DNA from: Candidatus Stackebrandtia faecavium | Lineage (GTDB): Bacteria > Actinomycetota > Actinomycetes > Mycobacteriales > Micromonosporaceae | Assembly (NCBI GenBank): GCA_019112895.1 | Contig: DXIM01000007.1 | Location: 1-37,912, forward strand | Length of the DNA: 37,912 bases | Direction of reading: 5' to 3' | Shown here: piece after piece, positions 16,848-25,375 of the stretch | Layout of the letters: the number at the start of each line of letters is the position of its first letter | Position numbering within the stretch: the first letter of the stretch is position 1 | The notes under the pieces: model-generated | The model's input: only the letters and a program-made list of their open reading frames with translations | Databases searched by the model: none | What the model was told of the DNA's origin: nothing | Translations under genes and position numbers: made by a program

Positions 16848-18068
16848 TCAGTCCGAGTCGGCGCTGGCGTCGGAAGGCACGTCTGTGGCATAACTGCCCT
16901 CCAGGTATTCCTCCCAGCTGAGGTCGAACGCGGTGAAGCCGTCGCCGTAGGGAAGCTTCGTGCCCGTGCCATTGACGATCACCGGATCACCGACCGCAGC
17001 GAAATTGAAGATCCATTTCGAATCCTGCGGTGATGCGTTGACGCAGCCGTGCGAGACATTGCGGCTGCCCTGGTCACCCACGGACCATGGTGCCGAGTGA
17101 ATGAACTGACCACTCCAGGTGAGTCGTTGTGCCCAATCCACGGGTGTGCGGTAACAGTCCGATCCTTGCACCTTGCCGCCACATTGGGCGGTCGTGTCGA
17201 AGATCGTGTGTTCGAGTTTCTCCATCACCGTCATCGTTCCCGAATACGACGGAGTGCTCGCCTTGCCGAGACTGACCGGCATCGACTTCACTTCCTTGCC
17301 GTCCTTATAGGCGACCATTTCCTTGTCGTCGTCGTTGACCTCGATCTTGCGGGCGATGTCGCTGACCTGGATGTCTTGTTCGAGGTCCTCCGAGCCGTAC
17401 TTCCCGTCTCCCAACGGCACGCCTTCAAGGGCGGCGCGCAGCGAGATAGTGGTGCCCGGTTCCCAAAATTCCTTGGTGCGGTACTCCAGATGGTTGCCGT
17501 CGAACCAGTGCCAAGCGCCTTCCTGCTTCGGTTCGCTCGACACGAACAAACGGTTCTCGACGGCTTCACGATGGTCCTCGTCGACTTCGAAACCCTCTTC
17601 GAAATCGAGCTGCACGGTCATGGCCTGGCCGTACTCGTATTTCGGGTCGTTCCACACCGTTGCCGACACCTTCTGTTTCGGCTCGGACATCGTGTGGAAG
17701 GACGTGGTGGCGCTGGCAGGTATCCCGTCGCTGTCTTCGGCGGTGACCTTTGCGGTGTACAACGTGTCGTAATCCAAAGGTTCTCGAGGCACCCAGGCGG
17801 AATCATCGTCGCGCATCGTGCCGGGAATGTCGGTACCGTCGGAGTCTTCGACGGTGACCTGCGTCGTTTCGCCTTTATCGACGGTGATCCCCAGCTCCGT
17901 GCTGACTGGAAGGTCCTGCGTGTCTTCAGACGGGCTCAACGAGACCGAGGCCTGCGTCGTCTTCCCGGGCAATAGTTTCGGCTCGCTTTGACATGCGGTC
18001 ATTCCTGCGGCTACCAGGCAAAACGTGCCAATCCACAAAGTAGTAGAACGTACCGTGTTGCTCCCCAT
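16848..18068 (-). CDS. L,D-transpeptidase lipoprotein (YkuD domain)
   Basis: 406 residues. The N-terminus is a lipoprotein-like signal (LWIGTFCLVAAGMTAC) with Cys26 as the probable lipidated residue; the box MTAC is less typical than LAGC. Two Ig-like regions follow, then the YkuD catalytic domain with H324 (FIHSAP) and the SHGC motif (H340, C342). These enzymes make 3-3 cross-links between meso-diaminopimelate residues of peptidoglycan, and the layout is that of LdtMt2-type mycobacterial enzymes. The protein is acidic. The ATG at 18068 lacks a ribosome site but has TAGGCT exactly six bases upstream, suggesting a leaderless transcript. It stands alone, with its own terminator. Confidence 0.93.
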   Translation of the reverse strand: MGSNTVRSTTLWIGTFCLVAAGMTACQSEPKLLPGKTTQASVSLSPSEDTQDLPVSTELGITVDKGETTQVTVEDSDGTDIPGTMRDDDSAWVPREPLDYDTLYTAKVTAEDSDGIPASATTSFHTMSEPKQKVSATVWNDPKYEYGQAMTVQLDFEEGFEVDEDHREAVENRLFVSSEPKQEGAWHWFDGNHLEYRTKEFWEPGTTISLRAALEGVPLGDGKYGSEDLEQDIQVSDIARKIEVNDDDKEMVAYKDGKEVKSMPVSLGKASTPSYSGTMTVMEKLEHTIFDTTAQCGGKVQGSDCYRTPVDWAQRLTWSGQFIHSAPWSVGDQGSRNVSHGCVNASPQDSKWIFNFAAVGDPVIVNGTGTKLPYGDGFTAFDLSWEEYLEGSYATDVPSDASADSD

Positions 18069-18074
18069 GTCCGT

Positions 18075-18080
18075 AGCCTA
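18075..18080 (-). promoter_or_regulatory. -10 box for leaderless transcription of the L,D-transpeptidase gene
   Basis: TAGGCT on the minus strand, six bases before the ATG, matches TANNNT. With the usual distance of about seven bases to the start point, transcription would begin at the A of ATG. Confidence 0.5.
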
Positions 18081-18189
18081 GGGCCATATCGGACGCTGCG
18101 AAGGAAATATCTACACCTCGCACGCGTCACTGGTTCACCGAATACTCACCCGCCACTGGCGTCTACGCCAACACCCGCCGGCAACCGCA

Positions 18190-19731
18190 TCAATGGTGAA
18201 TGCCGTCACTGGACAGCAACGCGCCCCGCGCCGACGGCGCGGCGGCTTCGCGGTCGGCCGGGCTGAGCCCGAGCCGGGTGCGGCGGTCGAGGATGTCGGC
18301 CTCGTCGAGGGCGCCTTCGTGCTGAACCGCGAACAGGAACTCGGCCATCGTGGTGTCGACGCCGACAGCGACCGGCTCCAACAACGTCGGATTGTGTGCC
18401 GCCATGTTCAGCACCTTGACGGCTTCGGTCCCGTAGCGCCGCACGAGGCGTGGGGGAGCCGGGATCATCGACAGCGTGTCGCGGTCGGTGGCGCCGACTA
18501 GGGGGAGGTTCTTCGTGACACAGGCCCGCGCGTGCAGGCCGTGGCGCTCTACCGCCGCGTCGACGGCGTCTTCAGCCATTCGCCGGTAGGTGGTCAGTTT
18601 GCCGCCGATCACGGTGATGGGGCCGTTCGCGCTGGCGATGATGGCGTGCTTGCGGGAGACATCGGAGGCCTGGCCGGAACCAGTGTCGACGAGCGGGCGC
18701 AGGCCCGAATATGTTCCCAACATGTCTTCGCGACTCAACGGTTTCGCCAACGCGGTATTGATCGTGTCGATCAAGAAATCGATCTCGGCTTCGGTCGCTC
18801 GCGGCACATCCGGTATCGGTCCGGGAGCATCTTCATCGGTGAGTCCGACGTAGACGCGGCCGTCGGCCGGCAGCGCGAACACGAACCGGCTCGTTTCGCC
18901 GCCGACAGGGACCGTGAGACCTGCTGCCAGCCCGTTGAACGCTTCCCGCGGGAAGACGAGATGCGTGCCGCGGCTCGGGCGCACGGTCACGTCCTTGGCG
19001 ACCTGGCTGGCCCAGACGCCACTGGCGTTGATGACGCTGCGCGCCCGGATGGGGATGTCAGTGTCGGTGACAGTGTCGTGCAGTGTCGCGCCGTGGTCGG
19101 TGACGTCGGTGGCCGCGCAGCGCGTCAAGATTTTGGCACCGTAACCGGCGGCAGTTCGCGCTATCGCCACAACGAGGCGCGAATCGTCGACCAGCTGGCC
19201 GTCCCAGAAGACGAGCCCGCCGCGAAGGCCGGCCGTGCGAATCGTCGGCGCGTAGCTGCGCATCTGCACGGAAGTGACCTTGTGCGAGCGGGGGAGGGTG
19301 TGCGAGGGCGTCCGTGCCGCCATCCGCAGCAGGTCACCTGCGAAGTACCCGGTGCGGATCAAGCCGGCCCGCCACAGGCCGGTCGAAGGAAGAAGCGGAA
19401 CGACTTGCGGTAGCGGCCGGATCAGGTGCGGCGCGTTGCGTTCGATGAGCGTGCCGCGTTCGACGGCGCTTTCGTAGGCGATTTTCACCCGCCCCGACGC
19501 CAAATAACGCAGGCCACCGTGGACGAGTTTGGAACTCCAGCGACTCGTGCCGTACGCGAGGTCGTGCCGTTCGGCCAGCACGACGGACAGGCCGCGGCTG
19601 GCAGCATCGAGCGCGACTCCCACGCCGGTCACGCCGCCGCCGATGACCAAGACGTCGACGGTCGGTTCGTGGCCGAGGTCGGTGATCTCGGCATTGCGGC
19701 GTCTGGAATTGAGGGAGGTTAGCGCTGACAC
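18190..19731 (-). CDS. glpD: Glycerol-3-phosphate dehydrogenase (FAD, GlpD type)
   Basis: 513 residues. The N-terminal FAD-binding motif is VLVIGGGVTGVG, followed by the family stretch DLAYGTSRWSSKLVHGGLRY and, near the C-terminus, ANGPITVIGGKLTTYR. The enzyme oxidises sn-glycerol 3-phosphate to dihydroxyacetone phosphate and passes electrons to quinone. The sequence resembles GlpD1 (Rv2249c) of M. tuberculosis, and the next genes are the same as there (TetR, flavoprotein, diacylglycerol kinase). The GTG at 19731 has no clear ribosome site, so the exact start is uncertain. It lies 45 bases after the TetR gene on the same strand and is probably co-transcribed with it. Confidence 0.93.
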   Translation of the reverse strand: MSALTSLNSRRRNAEITDLGHEPTVDVLVIGGGVTGVGVALDAASRGLSVVLAERHDLAYGTSRWSSKLVHGGLRYLASGRVKIAYESAVERGTLIERNAPHLIRPLPQVVPLLPSTGLWRAGLIRTGYFAGDLLRMAARTPSHTLPRSHKVTSVQMRSYAPTIRTAGLRGGLVFWDGQLVDDSRLVVAIARTAAGYGAKILTRCAATDVTDHGATLHDTVTDTDIPIRARSVINASGVWASQVAKDVTVRPSRGTHLVFPREAFNGLAAGLTVPVGGETSRFVFALPADGRVYVGLTDEDAPGPIPDVPRATEAEIDFLIDTINTALAKPLSREDMLGTYSGLRPLVDTGSGQASDVSRKHAIIASANGPITVIGGKLTTYRRMAEDAVDAAVERHGLHARACVTKNLPLVGATDRDTLSMIPAPPRLVRRYGTEAVKVLNMAAHNPTLLEPVAVGVDTTMAEFLFAVQHEGALDEADILDRRTRLGLSPADREAAAPSARGALLSSDGIHH

Positions 19732-19776
19732 GGTAGGGGTCCATTCGTGATTGCTTCGCCTTGATGGCTGTGGCGT

Positions 19777-20370
19777 CTAGGGGGCCAGGTAACGGTCGAG
19801 CAGGAGTCGTAGCTGCCCGTCCAAGGCCTCCAGCTGGGGTCCGGTCCCGTCGTTTTCGTTGACGAGGACCGGGCCGGTCAATGTGAACGACCAGGCGTTC
19901 AACAAGACGGAATTGGCCTGCATGTGGACGTCGTCGTCGCGTATCGACCCGTCGGCGTGTCCGATCTTGAGCGCGGCATGCAGGAGCTCGAGCTGCTGGT
20001 TCGCGTTCGCGCCTTTGCGGTGCAGCAAGTACGGCAGCAGAAAATTCGGGTCTAGATCGATGATGTTGCGCAGCAAGGGATGGACCCGGATGCGCCCGAC
20101 GAGTTCGACGATCGCGTCCACGAGCAGTGGGCGGACCGGGTGCCCCATCGTCGCGAAGGGTGTTTCGCTCACGATGGCGGACCATTCGCGTGTGGCGAGG
20201 GCGGCGATGACTTCGCGAACGCTGCCGAACCGCCGGTAGAGGGTGGCGCGCGAAACCTCGGCTTTGCGGGCCACGTCCGCCATGGTGACCCGTTGCAGAC
20301 CGACGTTGCGCAGGAGGTCATATGCCGCGTCGAGAATCGTGTCGCTGTCGATCGTGTTCGGTGAACTCAT
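19777..20370 (-). CDS. TetR-family transcriptional regulator of the glycerolipid module
   Basis: 197 residues from the ATG at 20370 (MSSPNTIDSD). The N-terminal helix-turn-helix is clear: ILDAAYDLLRNVGLQRVTMADVA, then KAEVSRATLYRRFGSVREV. The C-terminal ligand domain is not specific enough to name an inducer; an acyl-CoA or lipid is a guess from context. The frame is open to a GTG at 20403, which has CATAAT exactly six bases upstream, so a leaderless start with 11 more residues is possible. The palindrome at 20404-20430 overlaps this promoter and that of the divergent flavoprotein gene, so it probably represses both. Its counterpart in M. tuberculosis is Rv2250c. Confidence 0.9.
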   Translation of the reverse strand: MSSPNTIDSDTILDAAYDLLRNVGLQRVTMADVARKAEVSRATLYRRFGSVREVIAALATREWSAIVSETPFATMGHPVRPLLVDAIVELVGRIRVHPLLRNIIDLDPNFLLPYLLHRKGANANQQLELLHAALKIGHADGSIRDDDVHMQANSVLLNAWSFTLTGPVLVNENDGTGPQLEALDGQLRLLLDRYLAP

Positions 20371-20403
20371 CAGTACGCTCGCAATTCGACCGGAATGTAA
20401 CAC

Positions 20404-20430
20404 TGATACATTATGTGTGTCACTGTATCA
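20404..20430. promoter_or_regulatory. Candidate TetR operator
   Basis: Perfect 7-bp arms TGATACA / TGTATCA with a 13-base spacer, in the 79 bases between the divergent TetR and flavoprotein starts. It covers TACATT (20407-20412), a possible -10 box for the plus strand, and CATAAT (20410-20415) for the minus strand. Confidence 0.6.
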
Positions 20431-20449
20431 CCAACTTCGCGAGGCCCAC

Positions 20450-22072
20450 ATGACGCAATCGCCGGACCCGACCGACTCTGTTCCGTACCGCTGGGGCGAC
20501 CCCGCCCATGCCGTACAGCTCAAGCCCGGAATGCGGGACACCTTGCGTCAATTGGGGGCCGACACGGCCGCTGCATCGGTCGAGCCAGAGCAGGCCACCG
20601 TTCCCGACAGCCGCCTGCCGGACGATTTTCGGCGACGTCTCGTGGCGATCGTGGGCGAGCGGCACGTCGACGACAGTCACCAATCGCGGGTCGCGCATGC
20701 CGGCGGATGGTCCACGACAGACCTGCTGCGCCTGCGTAGCGGCGATGCGCACGCCGCTCCGGACCTCGTCGCGTACCCGGCCAGCCACGACGAAGTGGTC
20801 CAGATCCTGCAGGAGTGCATGCGGGCCAAAGTCGCTGTCGTTCCCTACAGCGGCGGCACATCCGTGGTGGGGGGGCTCGAGCCGTCACGGGACGGCTTCG
20901 CGGGAATCCTCACGATCGACCTGCGTCGTCTCGACGCGGTCACCGACGTCGATCCGGTTTCGCGTACAGCGACGCTGCAGGCGGGACTGCGCGGTCCCCA
21001 GGTGGAGAAGGAACTGCAGCAGCACGGATTCACGCTCGGGCATTTTCCCCAGTCGTACGAGTTCGCCAGCGTCGGTGGTTACGCCGCGGCCCGTTCCGCC
21101 GGTCAGGCCTCGGCCGGTTATGGCCGCTTCGACGAGATGGTGGTGGGCCTCGTCCTCGCCACGCCGAACGGAACATTGCAGCTGGGTACCGCCCCCATGT
21201 CCGCGACCGGTCCCGACCTGCGTCAACTGATCTTGGGAAGCGAAGGCGCCTTCGGGGTGGTCACCTCCGTCGCCGTGGTGATTCGTCCAATACCGCAGCG
21301 GCGCGAATACGACGGCTGGGCCTTCGACGACTTCGATACCGGTACGCGGGCGCTTCGCGCGCTCGCGCAAGAGGGACCGCACGTGGCGGTGGTGCGCTTG
21401 TCCGATGAGGCCGAAACGGCCGTGAACCTGTCCAACCCGTCGAAGATGCTGGAAGGGGGCCCCGGCGGTTGCCTCGCGATCGTCGGTTTTGAAGGGACAC
21501 ACGACGATGTCTCGCGCCAGCGTGACCAGGTCGAGGAGTTGTTCACCCACCATGGGGGGCGCCCCGCCGACCCTGAAGCAGGTCCGTCCTGGGAACGCGG
21601 GCGCTTTGCCGCGCCCTACTTGCGCGACGCGCTGCTCGATGAAGGCATGCTCGTCGAGACACTGGAAACAGCCGGCTTCTGGTCGAAACTGCCGCAGATT
21701 CGCGCTGCAGTCACGGGCGCGCTCACCCAGGAGCTCAATGGCGATGGACGCCACGCCCTGGTCCTATGCCACATATCCCATGTGTATGAAACCGGCGCCA
21801 GCCTCTACTTCACCGTGGCATGCGCCCAATCCGACGACCCTGTCGGGCAATGGAATGCGGCGAAGGAGGCCGCTAATAAGGCCATCCGATCGGCCGGTGG
21901 CGCGATCAGTCATCACCACGGTATAGGTACGGTGCATCGTTCGATATATCACGCAGAGATCGGAGAGCTGGGGATGGAAACCCTACGCGCGGTCAAAGCG
22001 GTGATGGACCCGGCAGGCGTCTGCAACCCGGGTGTACTGATCGCGCCGGAAGCCGCCGATGCGACGTTATAG
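20450..22072 (+). CDS. FAD-linked oxidase, alkyl-DHAP synthase-like
   Basis: 540 residues. It has the vanillyl-alcohol-oxidase type FAD domain with the pyrophosphate loop SGGTSVVGGL (from residue 134) and the stretch SYEFASVGGYAAARSAGQAS, close to the matching part of alkyldihydroxyacetonephosphate synthase (AGPS). The HHH motif (residues 488-490, SHHHGIG) is the catalytic triad of AGPS. That enzyme swaps the acyl chain of acyl-DHAP for a fatty alcohol, making the ether bond of ether lipids. The neighbours (a DHAP-forming GlpD and a lipid kinase) fit a glycerolipid role. The ATG at 20450 has GAGG five bases upstream. The end overlaps the next gene by 14 bases. Rv2251 is the mycobacterial counterpart; its reaction is not established as far as I know. 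Confidence 0.85.
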   Translation: MTQSPDPTDSVPYRWGDPAHAVQLKPGMRDTLRQLGADTAAASVEPEQATVPDSRLPDDFRRRLVAIVGERHVDDSHQSRVAHAGGWSTTDLLRLRSGDAHAAPDLVAYPASHDEVVQILQECMRAKVAVVPYSGGTSVVGGLEPSRDGFAGILTIDLRRLDAVTDVDPVSRTATLQAGLRGPQVEKELQQHGFTLGHFPQSYEFASVGGYAAARSAGQASAGYGRFDEMVVGLVLATPNGTLQLGTAPMSATGPDLRQLILGSEGAFGVVTSVAVVIRPIPQRREYDGWAFDDFDTGTRALRALAQEGPHVAVVRLSDEAETAVNLSNPSKMLEGGPGGCLAIVGFEGTHDDVSRQRDQVEELFTHHGGRPADPEAGPSWERGRFAAPYLRDALLDEGMLVETLETAGFWSKLPQIRAAVTGALTQELNGDGRHALVLCHISHVYETGASLYFTVACAQSDDPVGQWNAAKEAANKAIRSAGGAISHHHGIGTVHRSIYHAEIGELGMETLRAVKAVMDPAGVCNPGVLIAPEAADATL

Positions 22073-22931
22073 CGCACTGGTCAACCCGGTCTCCGGTGAT
22101 GGGACGTCGGCATCGGTATGGCGGCAGGTCGCCTCTGCGCTGCACGCGCAAGGAATCGAGGTCGACACGATCAACACCGTCAGCCGTGACCACGCGATCG
22201 CCGCTGCGACGCAGGCGGCAGCCGAGAAACGCATCGTGGTGGCGGTGGGTGGTGATGGTTTGGTGCGCGACGTCGCCACCGCCGTTGCGGGTTCAAACGG
22301 AGCCATGGCGATCGTCCCGACCGGGCGCGGAAACGATTTCGCGAGGCTACGCGGCATCCCGTCCGACCCGAGCCTCAGCGCGGCGATGCTGCTTGACGGC
22401 CCGATCGAGCGCATCGATGTCGCGCAGATCAATGAGGTGACGGTTCCCGGAAACGTGTACGTCGGTGTGGATTCGCTGGCCACCCGCATCATCAACGCCA
22501 ACCGCTGGGTCCCGGCGTTGCTGCTGTATCGCATAGCGCCGGTGCGTGCCTTGGCGTCGTGGCGTTCGGCCCGATACACGGTCACGCTGGACGGAGCGAC
22601 GCGCAGCTTCACCGGTCACACCGCCGTGATTGCGAACTCCGGAGTGTACGGCCACGGCCTGAAGATCGTGCCGTCGGCGCAACTCGACGACGGCCGGCTC
22701 GATGTGATGACCATTGGGGATCTGCGAAAGTCCGCGATCGTGTCCTTCATGCGCCAGGCGAAACACGGCACGCACGTATCGCGCTCCGACATCACGATCG
22801 AACGGGCCCACACCGTCACCGTCGACTGCGACCGTGATGTGCCGGTATGCGCAGACGGGGACGAGATCGCGACCCTGCCGGTCACTGTCCGAGTCCGACC
22901 ACGGGCATTGCCCCTGGTAACACCCGTTTAG
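22059..22931 (+). CDS. Diacylglycerol kinase-like lipid kinase
   Basis: 290 residues. The catalytic GGDG motif is at residues 64-67 (VAVGGDGLVRDVA), followed by IVPTGRGNDFARLRGIP, the second conserved block of the family. The C-terminal half carries the VYGHGLKIVPSAQLDDGRLDV segment. Family enzymes phosphorylate diacylglycerol to phosphatidate or related lipids such as sphingosine; position points to diacylglycerol. The start overlaps the flavoprotein gene by 14 bases, so translation is likely coupled. The M. tuberculosis counterpart Rv2252 has been described as a diacylglycerol kinase linked to PIM synthesis, which would connect it with the pgsA-patA-pimA genes of this window. Confidence 0.9.
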   Translation: MRRYSALVNPVSGDGTSASVWRQVASALHAQGIEVDTINTVSRDHAIAAATQAAAEKRIVVAVGGDGLVRDVATAVAGSNGAMAIVPTGRGNDFARLRGIPSDPSLSAAMLLDGPIERIDVAQINEVTVPGNVYVGVDSLATRIINANRWVPALLLYRIAPVRALASWRSARYTVTLDGATRSFTGHTAVIANSGVYGHGLKIVPSAQLDDGRLDVMTIGDLRKSAIVSFMRQAKHGTHVSRSDITIERAHTVTVDCDRDVPVCADGDEIATLPVTVRVRPRALPLVTPV

Positions 22932-22993
22932 CCGCAGTGCCGTAGCTGCGCGAAACGGCAGCCGATGCCGGTCGGTTGATGGATCATGCGGCT

Positions 22994-24040
22994 ATGAAGG
23001 CGATCACTGTGATACCCGGAAAGTCGTTGCACGCGCAGGTCGTCGATGTCGACGAGCCGGATACGAGCACCCACAGCCTGCTGGTTGCGGGGCATGTTCT
23101 TGGCGTGTGCGGCACGGACACAGAAATCGTGTCCGGGCTGCACGGTGCGGCCCCGCCTGGGCGCGACCGGCTCATCCTTGGGCACGAGTCGCTTGGCGAG
23201 GTGCTCGATGCGCCCGCCGGCAGCGGCTTTTCCCCAGGCGACAGGGTCGTGGGAATCGTGCGCAGGCCGGACCCGGAACCGTGTGAGTCGTGTGCGAGTG
23301 GGGAATGGGACTTTTGCCGCAACGGTCGCTACACCGAACACGGCATCAAGGAGCTCGACGGCTTCGGCTGCCAACTGTGGCGGATCGAGCCGGACCATGC
23401 GGTCTCGGTGCCCGCCGAGCTCGGTGATCTCGGTGTGTTGACTGAGCCGACCTCGGTAGCGGCCAAAGCCTGGGAACAGATCGAGCACATGTCGGCCCGC
23501 GCCTCGTACACGCCCGGGACGGTACTGGTCACGGGTGCGGGGCCGATCGGTCTGCTGGCGGCCTTGATCGGGGTCCAGCGCGGATACGAGGTGCATGTGC
23601 TGGACCGGGTCGAATCCGGACCGAAGCCGGCGGTCGTGGAACAGCTCGGGGCGACGTACCACAGCACCGACGTGGGGGACTTGACGATTCGCCCCGACAT
23701 CGTCATCGACACCACGGCCGCGGCCGAGGTCGTCATGACCCTGCCTTTGCTGGTCGCAGAGAACGGGGTGATCTGCTTGACCGGGTTTCCTTTGACGCAG
23801 TCGAACGTGTCGATGAACCTTGACGAGGTCAGTCGCGAGATGGTCCTGAACAACGTCGTCATGTTCGGTTCGGTCAACGCCAACCGGCGCCACTTCGGGC
23901 AGGCGGTCGATACTTTGTCGCGCGCGGAACCGGCGTGGTTGCAGCGCCTCATCACCCGTACGGTCAATATGGATCATTTCGACGAAGCGCTCCACAAAGA
24001 AGACCACGACATCAAAACGATCGTCGACCTGCGATGGTGA
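22994..24040 (+). CDS. Zinc-type alcohol dehydrogenase, glucose dehydrogenase-like
   Basis: 348 residues, medium-chain dehydrogenase fold. Catalytic-zinc residues are C39 (VCGTD) and H64-E65 (LGHES). The structural-zinc lobe has only three cysteines (C97, C100, C108); the usual fourth position looks like Asp. The Rossmann loop is GAGPIGLLAA. The C-terminal segment NNVVMFGSVNANRRHF is the signature I associate with archaeal-type glucose 1-dehydrogenases, so oxidation of an aldose is the best guess. The ATG at 22994 has no ribosome site, but GATCAT lies exactly six bases upstream. It follows the lipid kinase by 62 bases and is convergent with the aminotransferase. Confidence 0.85.
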   Translation: MKAITVIPGKSLHAQVVDVDEPDTSTHSLLVAGHVLGVCGTDTEIVSGLHGAAPPGRDRLILGHESLGEVLDAPAGSGFSPGDRVVGIVRRPDPEPCESCASGEWDFCRNGRYTEHGIKELDGFGCQLWRIEPDHAVSVPAELGDLGVLTEPTSVAAKAWEQIEHMSARASYTPGTVLVTGAGPIGLLAALIGVQRGYEVHVLDRVESGPKPAVVEQLGATYHSTDVGDLTIRPDIVIDTTAAAEVVMTLPLLVAENGVICLTGFPLTQSNVSMNLDEVSREMVLNNVVMFGSVNANRRHFGQAVDTLSRAEPAWLQRLITRTVNMDHFDEALHKEDHDIKTIVDLRW

Positions 24041-24053
24041 TGCCTCCCGGTGT

Positions 24054-25217
24054 CTACATGAGGGTCTTCAGGCGCGCGACCGCTTCTGTCAAGACCTCTT
24101 CGCGCTTACAGAACGCGAATCGCACATGGCTGCGGCCGTACTCTTCGTTGTCGTAGAACACCGCGTTCGGCACGGCGACGACGCCGCATCGTTCTGGCAG
24201 GGAGAGGCAATATTCGAAGCCGTCTCCGCCGTAGGCATCCCCGATGTCGATGCTGGCGAAGTAGGTGCCCTGCGGTACGAAAACATCGAATCCGGCTTCA
24301 CGCAGGCCGCCGCAGAACAGGTCGCGTTTGCGTTCCAGGTCGGAGCGGAACTTGTCGAAGTACGAGTCTGGCATTCTCAACGCGTGCGCGATGCCGTGCT
24401 GCAGCGGTCCACCACTGGTGAACGTCAGGTATTGCTTAGCGGTAGCGGCCGCCGATACAAGCGCGCGGTCGGCGACGATCCACCCTATTTTCCATCCGGT
24501 GAAGGAGAAGGTCTTACCCGCCGACGAGATCGTGATCGTGCGGTCCCGCATTCCCGGATACGACGCCAGTGGGCGGTGGCGGCCATCGAAAACGAGGTGT
24601 TCGTAGACCTCGTCAGTCATGACGAGAAGGTCGTTATCGACGGCGATCTGCGCGATCCGGGCGGACTCGGCATCGGTCAGCACCATGCCGGTCGGGTTGT
24701 GTGGCGTGTTGATCAACAACATGCGGGTGCGCGGCGTAACGGCGTCGGCGAGCGCATCGAGGTCGGGGCGGAAGTCCGGCGCGCGCAAGGTGACGGGCAC
24801 CAGCCTGGCCCGCGCCATCGTGGCCGTGGCGGTGTAGGAGTCGTAATACGGTTCGAACGCGATGACCTCGTCGCCGGGTTCGAGCATCGCTAGCGCGGTC
24901 GCCGCGATCGCTTCGGTCGCGCCAGACGTGACGAGAACCTCGGTGGCCGGGTCATACTCCATCCCGTAGAAGCGTCGTTGGTGTTCGGCGATGGCCTCCC
25001 TCAGCGGTGGGACGCCGGCCGAGGGCGGGTATTGGTTCCCGTTCCCGTCACGCATCGCGGCGACCGCCGCGTCGACGATCTCGGCGGGGCCGTCGGTGTC
25101 TGGGGCGCCTTGCCCGAGGTTCAATGCTTGCGTGCGGGCCGCCAGGGCCGACATTTGGGAAAAAATTGTGGAACCGAGGCTCGACAGGTTCTGGTTAAGC
25201 ACAGGTCGGTTTTGCAC
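24054..25217 (-). CDS. dapC: Class I aminotransferase, DapC-like
   Basis: 387 residues. PLP-lysine motif SSAGKTFSFTGWKIGW, with INTPHNPTG and TDEVYEHLVFDG in the usual places. The start region FSQMSALAARTQALNLGQGAPD matches the actinobacterial family that includes DapC (Rv0858c), the N-succinyldiaminopimelate aminotransferase of lysine and meso-diaminopimelate synthesis. Close relatives are methionine and kynurenine aminotransferases, so the substrate is not certain. The GTG at 25217 has AGAAGGG six bases upstream; the frame is open to 25259. It diverges from the M20 hydrolase gene, whose family also acts on N-succinyl amino acids, which supports a shared pathway. Confidence 0.82.
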   Translation of the reverse strand: MQNRPVLNQNLSSLGSTIFSQMSALAARTQALNLGQGAPDTDGPAEIVDAAVAAMRDGNGNQYPPSAGVPPLREAIAEHQRRFYGMEYDPATEVLVTSGATEAIAATALAMLEPGDEVIAFEPYYDSYTATATMARARLVPVTLRAPDFRPDLDALADAVTPRTRMLLINTPHNPTGMVLTDAESARIAQIAVDNDLLVMTDEVYEHLVFDGRHRPLASYPGMRDRTITISSAGKTFSFTGWKIGWIVADRALVSAAATAKQYLTFTSGGPLQHGIAHALRMPDSYFDKFRSDLERKRDLFCGGLREAGFDVFVPQGTYFASIDIGDAYGGDGFEYCLSLPERCGVVAVPNAVFYDNEEYGRSHVRFAFCKREEVLTEAVARLKTLM

Positions 25218-25289
25218 GCGAATCCCTTCTCGAGATGGGTCTTCATCCTGACAGACCACTGGGCGAATCGCCGCCGGCGGAAATCGACA

Positions 25290-25304
25290 ATATATTAAAT
25301 ATAT
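25290..25304. promoter_or_regulatory. AT-rich palindrome between divergent dapC-like and M20 genes
   Basis: ATATATT-A-AATATAT, a perfect palindrome around a central A, flanked by CGA and TCG, lies in the 158-base gap between divergent starts. Such an AT-rich patch is exceptional in this G+C-rich window. It probably holds the promoter core of one or both genes and an operator. Confidence 0.45.
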
Positions 25305-25375
25305 ATCGAAACCGAGGTATTTGCGCTCAGGGACCCCACTGCGATCATGAGCGCACCAAGATGGAAGGGCGTCGT

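Noticed and set aside
18532-19413. 293-residue open frame antisense to glpD
   Set aside because: Shadow of glpD, which carries clear FAD-binding and family motifs on the minus strand.
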